Below, piece by piece: positions 1 through 6,472 of a DNA stretch of 12,840 bases. Source of the stretch: a bacterium (GTDB lineage: Bacteria > T1Sed10-126); assembly GCA_003557545.1 (NCBI GenBank), contig PWOD01000127.1:1-12840 (forward strand), in the 5' to 3' direction. The notes beneath the pieces are model-generated. The model searched no databases and had not been told where the DNA came from. It saw nothing but the letters and a program-made list of their open reading frames with translations. Position 1 is the stretch's first letter, and each line of letters begins with the position of its first letter. A program made the position numbers and the translations under genes.

Positions 1-410
1 ACACCCTCATCAGTAGCTTCAACGGTCAAAGTTCCGGGAGTAAGAGTTATACAGTTGGCCAAAACTGTCAATGCTGTATCTGTTTTTAAAGCTGTTTTCA
101 CCTTAACTATACCCGGCTTTATCGGCATGCTTGGATTGACAACCAGATACATCACCTGGAGGTTGGCCTTTAAACAGTAGTAAGCAAATACCAGAGAAAA
201 AATAACCAGGTAACCCCAGCGACGTAAATCAAAGAACTGACGGGGTTGGTCGACAAAATCAACTCCAAACAGCCTTGCAACCAGAGCGGCAACAATAACT
301 CCCAAAATAATGCTTTGGAAATCCCAGCCAACCGGAGGCTCCCGGTAAACCCAAACAAAAAGAATCCAGGCCAAAAAAGCAAAGAAAAACAGTGGTGTTC
401 GTTTAATCAT
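1..410 (-). CDS. mnhE: Mrp/Mnh Na+/H+ antiporter subunit E (partial, 3' end beyond window)
   Basis: Small membrane subunit of the Mrp (Mnh/Sha) multisubunit cation/proton antiporter. 136 residues are visible, reading MIKRTPLFFF at the start; the frame stays open to base 1, so the C-terminal part is missing. Hydrophobic segments lie at about residues 6-20, 33-48 and 66-88. They are followed by a soluble part with the family hallmark TVLANCITLTPGTLTV at about 115-130. The ATG overlaps the mnhD stop in the 8-base string ATGATTAA. A Shine-Dalgarno TGAGGT at 419-424 sits 8 bases upstream and supports this start. The order after mnhD matches canonical mrp operons, so mnhF and mnhG would be expected beyond the left edge. 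The role of MnhE within the complex is structural and not well defined. Family identification is firm. Confidence 0.9.
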   Translation of the reverse strand, partial: MIKRTPLFFFAFLAWILFVWVYREPPVGWDFQSIILGVIVAALVARLFGVDFVDQPRQFFDLRRWGYLVIFSLVFAYYCLKANLQVMYLVVNPSMPIKPGIVKVKTALKTDTALTVLANCITLTPGTLTVEATDEG

Positions 411-1974
411 CAGGCGTAACCTCAGAATTATCTGGAACACTCGACGGCAGCTGCATATTCAGTAATTTCTGACGCCATTCTTCTATCTGTTCCAGATAGA
501 TCTGGTCGGTCAGGATATCTTCAGCCGCTTGTTCTGGAAACAACTGCCAGACAGATGGTATCACCAACAGTGTTGAAGCCAGACAGACAGTCGTAAGAAA
601 TCCTACAGCAAACCGCATCGATCCGCCAATTTTTTCAACCCCGGGGAAAAACCTCCGCCGGCGTCGATAATAAACCACGGATGAAACAATAAAACCTACA
701 ACCCCAACAACTGCGAACAGATAATAACCAGCGAGAACACAGGAACCGAGGATAATCATTTTGCTAAAAAATCCAGCAAAAGGTGGGATGCCTGCGGCGC
801 TGGCCATCGCGACAAATGAAGCAATGGAAAAGTTTCTATCACAGTTTGTTTTATCCGACAGGTTTACCGCATCGGTATAACCTTCACTATGTTCAACTGT
901 GCCTTCCAATAAAATCAACAATGTTTTAAAAATAGCATGATTAAACAGATGAAAAATAGCACCGGCAACAATCAGCACAGCCACCCAGTACGGACCATCC
1001 TGACTGATTATCAGGCTACCCACCCCAAAACCGAGGACAGAAAAACCCAACTGGCTGATAGTTTGATAAGCATAGACCCGACGTAAACTTTCTTGTTCTA
1101 AAACTTTAAAGGAACCATACAATATGGAAAAAACTGCCAGAGACAGTAACATCCAACCCAACCAGGTGGTAATTCCAAAAACCGTAAAAATTGTCCTTAT
1201 CATCGCATAAATACCAACAACCCCAACCAGACCCCCCGATATCAAACCAACAACTGCAGCGGGGGCTGTTTCAAAAACATCCGGCTGCCAGACATGAAAC
1301 GGAACTAAAGCCGCCTTATAGGCAAAACCCAACACCATAAATAATCCAGCAAACAGCAGCGGAGAATTAAATAATATCCCGGTTGGTTCTGCTGCCAGTT
1401 GAACCGAAAGATGAGCAATATTTACAGTTCCATAAAGACTGTAGATAACAGCTATACCCAACAGGGTAAAGGTTGAAGCAACAGTCCCGAGCACAGCATA
1501 TTTAAATGCCGCCTTAAGCTCGGGAGCCTGGCAACCAAATCCTACCAGAATATAGGAAGAAATAACTGCAATTTCTACATAAACAAAACGATTAAATAGG
1601 TCACCACTCAGCAAGGTCCCATTAAGACCGGCAAGCATCAACATTAATAAGGCAAAAAAACGGTTGCTGCCGGTATATAACTGCATATAGTTCAAAGCAT
1701 ATATTGCCACAGTAAAACCAATAATCCCAACCATCAATAATAAAACCCGGTTAAAGCCATCCAGCGAAAGATTTATTCCAACCGGCATCGGCCAACCACC
1801 AATCTCATAATAACCGCCGGTTGTAGAAAAAAGACCGCTGCCAAACAGCAGCAGTGCTGTAACCGCAATAGCCAACCGATTTGCCCAATAAGCAAATTTT
1901 TCAGGTAACAGGGCAATAATAAACCCGGCACCCATAGGTAGCACTATCATCAGCGGAAGTAAATTTTTAATCAT
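403..1974 (-). CDS. mnhD: Mrp/Mnh antiporter subunit D (ND2/4/5-like proton-channel subunit)
   Basis: 523-residue polytopic membrane protein of the NADH dehydrogenase ND2/ND4/ND5 (proton-conducting) superfamily, the antiporter-like core of Mrp. A TM5-type glutamate is seen in NRFVYVEIAVISSY (E134). A TM7-type lysine is in YKAALVPFHVWQPD (K220), and a TM12-type lysine is in HLFNHAIFKTLL (K350). In the TM8 region, where MnhD proteins usually have TKVG, this one reads SGGLVGVVGIYAMIR, so the usual lysine appears to be missing. The last ~45 residues are hydrophilic and acidic. The ATG overlaps the mnhC stop by ATGATTAA, indicating translational coupling; a weak GAGG lies about 12 bases upstream. 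With no complete MrpA in this operon, this is the only visible ND5-type subunit. Assignment as an MnhD/MbhH-class subunit is firm; the transported ion is inferred. Confidence 0.93.
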   Translation of the reverse strand: MIKNLLPLMIVLPMGAGFIIALLPEKFAYWANRLAIAVTALLLFGSGLFSTTGGYYEIGGWPMPVGINLSLDGFNRVLLLMVGIIGFTVAIYALNYMQLYTGSNRFFALLMLMLAGLNGTLLSGDLFNRFVYVEIAVISSYILVGFGCQAPELKAAFKYAVLGTVASTFTLLGIAVIYSLYGTVNIAHLSVQLAAEPTGILFNSPLLFAGLFMVLGFAYKAALVPFHVWQPDVFETAPAAVVGLISGGLVGVVGIYAMIRTIFTVFGITTWLGWMLLSLAVFSILYGSFKVLEQESLRRVYAYQTISQLGFSVLGFGVGSLIISQDGPYWVAVLIVAGAIFHLFNHAIFKTLLILLEGTVEHSEGYTDAVNLSDKTNCDRNFSIASFVAMASAAGIPPFAGFFSKMIILGSCVLAGYYLFAVVGVVGFIVSSVVYYRRRRRFFPGVEKIGGSMRFAVGFLTTVCLASTLLVIPSVWQLFPEQAAEDILTDQIYLEQIEEWRQKLLNMQLPSSVPDNSEVTPDD

Positions 1975-2335
1975 TATCTGGATCAGCCTCGCCCCAGATT
2001 CTATTTATATCATAAGTCCCATAGATATGATAAAGTCTCAGTGATATTACTATCAGCAGGGCAGTTAAGCTGACGCTAATAACAATCGAGGTTAAAACCA
2101 TAGCCTGCGGGAAGGGATCAACCGACAGCCGAGCAAATTCAGCCGTATCTGCAAAACGTTCAGTGATTATCGGGGCTTCACCGCCTGCACGATAACCTAC
2201 AAATATTAAAAAAAGATTAACGGCCGCCTCAATTATTGATACAGAAATAATTATTTTTATAAGATTTTTTTGGGTGATAACTCCAAACACTCCAATCAAC
2301 AACAGGGCCAGAATTAAAAAATAAATCCCGGTCAT
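1967..2335 (-). CDS. mnhC: Mrp/Mnh antiporter subunit C (NuoK-like)
   Basis: 122-residue protein with three hydrophobic segments (about residues 3-20, 27-47 and 79-104), homologous to NuoK of complex I. The family hallmark DPFPQAMVLTSIVISVSLTA occurs at about residues 73-92, close to the usual DPLPQALVLTAIVI. A glutamate lies in the second membrane segment (SIIEAAVNLF), where NuoK-type proteins often carry a buried acidic residue. The start codon overlaps the mnhB stop by the 4-base ATGA at 2332-2335. Its own stop overlaps the mnhD start. It is expected to sit between the MnhB/MrpA-C and MnhD modules in the membrane complex. The length is typical of the family and nothing is truncated. Confidence 0.94.
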   Translation of the reverse strand: MTGIYFLILALLLIGVFGVITQKNLIKIIISVSIIEAAVNLFLIFVGYRAGGEAPIITERFADTAEFARLSVDPFPQAMVLTSIVISVSLTALLIVISLRLYHIYGTYDINRIWGEADPDND

Positions 2336-2808
2336 TTCCGTTCGATTGACCTGAAGTCAATCCCGCCCTCTCCAGAAATTCTTAAAACACTCAAAAAGAA
2401 TAAAATGACGAAGATTGCGCCACAAACCTTGATACCGATGGCAATATTATTAATCACAATGGTTCCGGCGTTGAACCAACGACGGGTTTCGCCGGGGAGA
2501 TATTGCTGTAAAAAATTAGCAAAGAACAGACCGGAAAAAATAAATCCCAGCATTGCAACTGTTAAAAACATCAAAGCCCCAATAGCATCCAGCTCCTTAG
2601 CGACCCCATAGGGTAATTTTTTTAATGCAGCACGGCGACCACGGGCGAGAAGAATCAAAATAAAGGAGGCAGCAATAATCACGCCACCAGGAAATCCCCC
2701 GCCGGGAGAAAGATGACCATATAAGACAACATAGAGACCATAAAGGAAAATAAAAGGGGCCATCCACTTGGAAACCTTTATAATAATTAAACTGCGATTA
2801 TCATTCAT
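2332..2808 (-). CDS. mnhB: Mrp/Mnh antiporter subunit B
   Basis: MnhB-domain membrane protein, about 158 residues and four hydrophobic segments. The signature GHLSPGGGFPGGVI follows the first membrane segment, close to the PGGGFQGGV hallmark of the family. I place the start at the ATG at 2808 (MNDNRS). There it overlaps the stop of the upstream gene in the string ATGAATGA, the same style of junction used by the next genes. A GGAAGGG sequence lies about 9 bases upstream of this ATG. An in-frame ATG at 2826 would add six residues, but it lies inside that presumed ribosome site, so it is the less likely start. MnhB-type subunits bind the MrpA C-terminal module; the two genes are adjacent here. 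Confidence 0.92.
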   Translation of the reverse strand: MNDNRSLIIIKVSKWMAPFIFLYGLYVVLYGHLSPGGGFPGGVIIAASFILILLARGRRAALKKLPYGVAKELDAIGALMFLTVAMLGFIFSGLFFANFLQQYLPGETRRWFNAGTIVINNIAIGIKVCGAIFVILFFLSVLRISGEGGIDFRSIERK

Positions 2809-3355
2809 TCGGCTCAGCCCTTCCATTTTTTCTAAGCAATGTTAAACCACCCAGCACAGCGGTAAAAATAACCGTGGCTTCACCCAGTGTGTCGTATGCT
2901 CTAAAATCAAGCAGCACACTCATAACCTGATTGGTGGAACCGGTCAAATCCAGCCCCTGTAAAAGGTAATAAAGGGAGGGTGCATCATCGATTCTATCCA
3001 TCACAGAACTGCCTATTTCAGGCATGTTTTGAAGGGTAAAAACAGAAAAAATAAACAATCCACCGACTATCCCACCAGCTACCAGATAAGGTAATAGCTG
3101 TTTTTTCCCACCGGCCGTATGAGCACCTATAACCATGGTGGCACGAATAAGTAACACCAGTGTAATAACCTCTACCACAACCTGAGTTATCGCCAGATCA
3201 GGCGCACGGAGTAATAAAAAAATCCCACTGCTGCCAAAACCAATCGCTCCAAGAGCAATCACCGCTGATAGTAACTCATCGGTATAGAGCGCAACAAATG
3301 CTCCGATCAGCATAAAAATTAAAGCTATGTATAATAAGGCCAGGAGAAATTCCAG
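2801..3355 (-). CDS. MrpA C-terminal module (DUF4040 + MbhE-like) as a free-standing subunit
   Basis: 184-residue membrane protein corresponding only to the C-terminal third of MrpA/MnhA. The DUF4040-type part holds LLLRAPDLAITQVVVEV (about residues 47-63), matching the APDLALTQLLVE stretch of MrpA. The MbhE-type part holds LLDFRAYDTLGEATVIF (about 148-164), matching VDFRGFDTLGE of MrpA. The ~500-residue ND5-like antiporter half that precedes these in Bacillus MrpA is absent, and the next upstream gene is unrelated. Separate MbhD and MbhE proteins are known from archaeal membrane-bound hydrogenases; here the two parts are fused. The start is set at CTG 3355 because a perfect AAAGGAGG lies 7 bases upstream. 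The longer TTG start at 3391 has no proper ribosome site and would place that sequence inside the gene. The gene overlaps mnhB by 8 bases. Confidence 0.85.
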   Translation of the reverse strand: MEFLLALLYIALIFMLIGAFVALYTDELLSAVIALGAIGFGSSGIFLLLRAPDLAITQVVVEVITLVLLIRATMVIGAHTAGGKKQLLPYLVAGGIVGGLFIFSVFTLQNMPEIGSSVMDRIDDAPSLYYLLQGLDLTGSTNQVMSVLLDFRAYDTLGEATVIFTAVLGGLTLLRKNGRAEPNE

Positions 3356-3362
3356 AACTGGG

Positions 3363-3370
3363 CCTCCTTT
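3363..3370 (-). promoter_or_regulatory. Strong ribosome binding site AAAGGAGG deciding a CTG start
   Basis: The minus-strand sequence AAAGGAGG is a near-complete anti-16S match. The 7-base spacer CCCAGTT puts it directly in front of CTG at 3355-3353. No ATG, GTG or TTG in the right frame lies at a usable distance downstream of it. This makes CTG the best-supported initiation codon for the first antiporter gene. Confidence 0.7.
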
Positions 3371-3415
3371 ACAAATTATGGATTGGTTCAACCTGACGAC
3401 TCAAATTGTGGCGGT

Positions 3416-3424
3416 ATAGTAACA
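3416..3424 (-). promoter_or_regulatory. Candidate extended -10 promoter for the antiporter operon
   Basis: The minus strand reads TGTTACTAT, which fits the extended -10 form TGnTAnnAT, about 60 bases upstream of the CTG start. There is no convincing -35 hexamer at 16-18 bases; the area is T-rich. It lies in the 173-209 bp gap between the Thi4-like gene and the antiporter genes, so an operon-specific promoter here is plausible. Otherwise the gap (3392-3564) shows no gene and no convincing terminator. Confidence 0.35.
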
Positions 3425-3564
3425 TAATTTTTTCATCTAAAAAATAGCTGCCGTTTAAATTCAACTCTTTCAGCAAGAGCTTTTTTCCTTGATAATCCAA
3501 GTAAACTCAATTAAATTAATCGGAATGATTAGCAACAGCACAGAGCACTCTATAAAACCAGTTT

Positions 3565-4257
3565 TCAATCGCCGGCCTGTTCCAGACCACTAACGACTAC
3601 TTCGGCGGCCTTGCGCCCCGATAGAATCGCCCCATTAACCAGCAACAACTCCTCGCTCGTACTGTACCGGTCAACCGCCTGATACCCCGCCTGGATCCAG
3701 CCTTCACTGCGTAATCCAGTATTCAACACCATATATTGATGAACCGACCCCTCTTTTTCAGTCAGAATTTCAACCTGAGCAACGGGGGTAGTTACGAGAG
3801 TTTTTTCAGCAGTTATTACCAAAGGCTGCTCATCCAGCCTGAGCTGCAGCTCATGGCCAGCTGGTTGCCCGGTTATTCTTTCTACTGTTACTCCCGGTAA
3901 AAAGCTGCCTCCCGCAGCAAAATATTTTTCAGTACAAAAAGCTAACAGCTCAGTCCGCTGTACCCAGAATGGTGCTTCCAGGGCGGTTTTAAAATCTATT
4001 TCATGGAGGATTTGCTCGGCAGGATGGATGATTGGAACCGGTCCCTGTTTCAATATAAACCGGTCACCAGGCTGCTCCGATTCGGTCAAGACAACTGTTT
4101 GCAGACCGGCATCTTCAAGAAATATTCCGGCCAATAAAGCGCTTATGTCAGCTCCAAGTATCGCCACGTTGGTCTGACAACAGTTATCATACCAGCCGGT
4201 CAACTTTTCTCTGTATGTCTGATAGACTGTCTCTGCTGGTGGATTATTAAAAATCAT
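3565..4257 (-). CDS. Diverged Thi4-like Rossmann-fold protein, probably not an active Thi4
   Basis: 230-residue cytoplasmic protein resembling the Thi4/ribulose-1,5-bisphosphate synthase-like family of thiazole synthases. NVAILGADISALLAGIFLEDAG (residues 30-51) sits where Thi4 has its dinucleotide-binding VIVGAGPSGL. HPAEQILHEIDF (78-89) matches the EPADEILRE region. GGSFLPGVTVERI (116-128) matches a later strand, and VNGAILSGRKAAEVV (207-221) matches FGGMLLSGKKAAEL near the C-terminus. Against activity: the glycine motif is degenerate (GADISA); the RMGP segment before the last motif is replaced by STSEEL; and the segment after TLVTTP is shorter than usual, so metal-site residues seem to be missing. 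The start abuts the cysE stop (TAGATG), which implies coupled expression with cysteine synthesis. The fold assignment is moderately sure; the function is unknown. Confidence 0.65.
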   Translation of the reverse strand: MIFNNPPAETVYQTYREKLTGWYDNCCQTNVAILGADISALLAGIFLEDAGLQTVVLTESEQPGDRFILKQGPVPIIHPAEQILHEIDFKTALEAPFWVQRTELLAFCTEKYFAAGGSFLPGVTVERITGQPAGHELQLRLDEQPLVITAEKTLVTTPVAQVEILTEKEGSVHQYMVLNTGLRSEGWIQAGYQAVDRYSTSEELLLVNGAILSGRKAAEVVVSGLEQAGD

Positions 4258-4905
4258 CTATTGCTCATCCAAAACCTGAGCCAGCTGAGCTTCTAATCGT
4301 TCGATTCGTTGTTCAAGTTTTTCCAACATCTCTTCAACCGGATCAATCAAATCTCTATGGTCGAGAGAAACCGAAGCGACCCGCTCGCCCTCGCGACGCA
4401 CAACATGACCCGGCACACCCACAACAGTTGAATTGGGTGGCACCGGGTCAACCACCACAGAACCGGCTCCCACCCGACTATTAGCCCCAATAATTATATT
4501 TCCCAGAACTTTTGCGCCCGCACCAACCACAACCCCGTCTTCCAGAGTAGGATGACGTTTACCCCGTTCTTTACCTGTACCACCAAGGGTAACTCCCTGG
4601 TATAAAGTAACATTTTCTCCAACATTTGCCGTCTCACCTATCACCACACCCATCCCATGATCAATAAATACACCCGGGGCTATTTCCGCTCCGGGATGAA
4701 TCTCAACCCCGGTAAACAGTCGAGAAATATGGGAGATCAAACGGGCAATTAAACGCAATTTTAAACGGCTATGCAAACAATGAGCAACTCGGTGAGACAA
4801 CAACGCGTGAAATCCCGGATAAGTTATTGCTATTTCCAGAATATTACGAGCTGCTGGATCCCGCTCAAAGATGGCTTTTATATCCTTACTAATACTTTTT
4901 AGCAT
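4258..4905 (-). CDS. cysE: Serine O-acetyltransferase
   Basis: Transfers an acetyl group from acetyl-CoA to L-serine to give O-acetylserine, the carbon acceptor for sulfide in cysteine synthesis. The 215-residue length is that of the short CysE form of Gram-positive-type bacteria. An alpha-helical N-terminal part (about residues 1-62) is followed by left-handed beta-helix hexapeptide repeats (about 66-165). Active-site motifs are visible: [13 protein letters not shown] with D82/H83, and [21 protein letters not shown] with H118. The C-terminus (about 188-215) is heptad-like and charged, a likely coiled coil, longer than the simple tail seen in many homologues. The ATG at 4905 has GGGAGG 10 bases upstream. 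It has its own promoter and leader. No cysK is next to it; the next gene, with no spacing, is the Thi4-like gene. Confidence 0.96.
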   Translation of the reverse strand: MLKSISKDIKAIFERDPAARNILEIAITYPGFHALLSHRVAHCLHSRLKLRLIARLISHISRLFTGVEIHPGAEIAPGVFIDHGMGVVIGETANVGENVTLYQGVTLGGTGKERGKRHPTLEDGVVVGAGAKVLGNIIIGANSRVGAGSVVVDPVPPNSTVVGVPGHVVRREGERVASVSLDHRDLIDPVEEMLEKLEQRIERLEAQLAQVLDEQ

Positions 4906-4938
4906 TTACCTCTTACCTCCCTACTCGGTCTTCAACAA

Positions 4939-4957
4939 TTCCGGTATAAAGCCGGAA
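4939..4957 (-). other. Hairpin in the cysE leader
   Basis: The minus strand reads TTCCGG-CTTTATA-CCGGAA, a perfect 6-bp stem with a 7-base loop, between the promoter and the ribosome site of cysE. No run of T follows, so it is not an intrinsic terminator. It could stabilise the mRNA 5' end or be a protein-binding dyad. I see no T-box motif (AGGGTGG) to support a cysteine-tRNA riboswitch. Confidence 0.45.
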
Positions 4958-4983
4958 GCTTGGACGGCTCATTTTCAACTATC

Positions 4984-5013
4984 ATTATACAGGTAAACTA
5001 AAACCAATTGCAA
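4984..5013 (-). promoter_or_regulatory. Sigma-A-type promoter for cysE
   Basis: On the minus strand a perfect -10 TATAAT (4984-4989) is preceded by an 18-base spacer and a -35-like TTGCAA (5008-5013; 4 of 6 consensus bases). A TG lies directly before the -10. Transcription should start near 4977, giving a leader of about 70 bases before the cysE ATG. It lies in the 152-bp gap (4906-5057) between flgJ and cysE, which separates a sulfur-metabolism unit from the flagellar genes. Confidence 0.65.
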
Positions 5014-5057
5014 GCAGGAGAAAAGGTAAATTTAAACGGTAGGAAATGTACAGCAGA

Positions 5058-5429
5058 TTATTCAGGGAATCTTCTGGTCAGACTTTCATAAATATGTTCG
5101 GAGATTCCCAGCTGTGAATTATCAGCTACTATATCGGAATATTTCTGATCAAGTTTCGATTGAAAAATCTCCCCGGCATGACCCCCACCGGTAAGGGAAG
5201 ATTGAGGAATTGTCTTACGCATCTGTTTTAACAGTTCGTTGACCAGTAATCCCTCCATCTGATTGGTCAATTCTTTCAATCTCTCACGATCTAAACCTGA
5301 AGCCTCACCATCGCCTGACTGATATCTTTCCAGTAATGAGTTAAACTGCCCCTCCATACTGTCAACCTGCTGGTTTTGATAGCTTTCCATGCTGGCAGAT
5401 TGATCAATCAGATTGATACTACCAATCAT
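5058..5429 (-). CDS. flgJ: Flagellar rod-binding protein, FlgJ N-terminal domain only
   Basis: 123-residue protein with the rod-binding (FlgJ N-terminal) domain at about residues 50-120. The conserved run LLVNELLKQMRKTIPQSSLTGG is followed by HAGEIFQSKLDQ and the GISEHIYESL helix. The C-terminal peptidoglycan hydrolase domain of enterobacterial FlgJ is absent. This is normal for single-domain FlgJ proteins, which rely on a separate hydrolase. It is expected to cap and assist rod assembly in the periplasm. There is no signal peptide, as for proteins exported by the flagellar type III apparatus. The start is 2 bases after the flgI stop, with GGAG about 11 bases upstream, and it is the last gene of the flagellar run. 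There are no cysteines. No terminator was recognised after it. Confidence 0.88.
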   Translation of the reverse strand: MIGSINLIDQSASMESYQNQQVDSMEGQFNSLLERYQSGDGEASGLDRERLKELTNQMEGLLVNELLKQMRKTIPQSSLTGGGHAGEIFQSKLDQKYSDIVADNSQLGISEHIYESLTRRFPE

Positions 5430-5431
5430 TA

Positions 5432-6454
5432 CTACATCAGCTCCAGCGGTGCTTTTATTGCTTCAGCATGGTGCAGTGCCTGAAGGATCGAGATAATATC
5501 ATCAGTTGAGGCACCAACCGCATTTAACGCGCTGACAACCTGGTCGATCGTTGTAACCTCTGGAAGAACAACGTCGCCGTCATCACCATCCCCATTATCA
5601 ACCTGCAGAGAAATATCACGATGACTGATGGCTGTCGGTCGGACCGATATATTTTCACCCATAACAACAGTACCGGTCCTCTCATTTATCACGACACGGC
5701 TGCGCGTTACTGGTCTAATTCGTAGATTTTGAACGACCGAAATAAATCCCACAACATCATTATTCATTCCCGGGGGTATCTGAATCTCAATTGTGTTGGC
5801 ATTTTCAGCCCGGGCAATCTCAGAGTTAAACTCAGAATTTACTGCCTGAGCTGCACGTGAAGCCGTAGTGAAGTTACCACGATCGAGCTGAATTTGAATT
5901 ACACCCTCTTCACGGACAAACTCAAAAGGAACTTCCTGTTCAACAAGTGCTCCGTCCGGGATAGTAACTGTGGTTTTATGAAGGTCATCACCCCGACCTC
6001 CTCTGGTTACAGGACCCTGTGCCACTGCATATACCTGATTGTTTCCTCCCATCAAAGGTGTTTCCAGTAGGACTCCACCACTCAAGTCATCCGAATTACC
6101 TATAGAACTTATAGTAACATCGATACGATCACCCGATTTTTTGAAAGCCGGTAAAGTGGCTGTCACCATAACTGCCGCGATATTATTCAGCCTTTCCCCC
6201 TCAGGATTCTGCACATTTATTCCATAATCTCTTAGAGAGTTAGCGATCGAACGGTTGATAAAATCAATTTGACCATCTCCTGTACCATCAAGCCCGGCAA
6301 CAATCCCATAACCTCGAAGCTGATTCTCGCGAACACCAACAATACGGGAAATATCCTCCAGCGGCACCGTCATTTGGGCAACAGCCGGGCTACTAAAAAC
6401 CATCAAAAAAACCAATATTGTACTAATGAAACGTTTAAAAGCTGTAAATTGCAT
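5432..6454 (-). CDS. flgI: Flagellar P-ring protein FlgI
   Basis: Forms the P-ring around the rod in the peptidoglycan layer. Signal peptide: basic start, then a hydrophobic core (about residues 9-21) ending in SPAVA before QMTV. The family hallmark VGVRENQLRGYGIVAGLDGTGDG follows near residue 40. ISSIGNSDDLSGGVLLETPL, VTRGGRGDD and RIRPVTRSRVVINERTGTVVMG are further FlgI signatures, and the C-terminus AEAIKAPLELM is typical. I take ATG at 6454 as the start because GGGAGG (6464-6469) lies 9 bases before it. A TTG at 6463, three codons earlier, would touch that site with no spacer. The result is 340 residues, slightly shorter than the E. coli protein. It contains no cysteine, whereas E. coli FlgI carries a disulfide. 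It lies between flgH and flgJ, as expected for a ring operon. Confidence 0.96.
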   Translation of the reverse strand: MQFTAFKRFISTILVFLMVFSSPAVAQMTVPLEDISRIVGVRENQLRGYGIVAGLDGTGDGQIDFINRSIANSLRDYGINVQNPEGERLNNIAAVMVTATLPAFKKSGDRIDVTISSIGNSDDLSGGVLLETPLMGGNNQVYAVAQGPVTRGGRGDDLHKTTVTIPDGALVEQEVPFEFVREEGVIQIQLDRGNFTTASRAAQAVNSEFNSEIARAENANTIEIQIPPGMNNDVVGFISVVQNLRIRPVTRSRVVINERTGTVVMGENISVRPTAISHRDISLQVDNGDGDDGDVVLPEVTTIDQVVSALNAVGASTDDIISILQALHHAEAIKAPLELM

Positions 6455-6463
6455 CCTGTTCAA

Positions 6464-6469
6464 CCTCCC
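6464..6469 (-). promoter_or_regulatory. Ribosome binding site GGGAGG setting the flgI start
   Basis: GGGAGG on the minus strand, 9 bases from ATG 6454. It directly abuts TTG 6463, which makes the ATG the functional start. Confidence 0.7.
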
Positions 6470-6472
6470 ATA

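Noticed and set aside
170-382. A 70-codon hydrophobic open frame on the minus strand
   Set aside because: It is an out-of-phase shadow of mnhE, whose true frame carries the family motif and the overlap with mnhD.
3465-3486. Terminator-like stem followed by TTTTTT on the plus strand
   Set aside because: The stem is only 5 bp, and no plus-strand gene precedes it; on the minus strand it lacks a T run.
4939-4957. The TTCCGG/CCGGAA hairpin as a terminator for flgJ
   Set aside because: It lies downstream of the cysE promoter and has no T tract on either side.
4906-4985. T-box or other known riboswitch in the cysE leader
   Set aside because: No AGGGTGG-type T-box sequence and the leader is too short for the usual structure.
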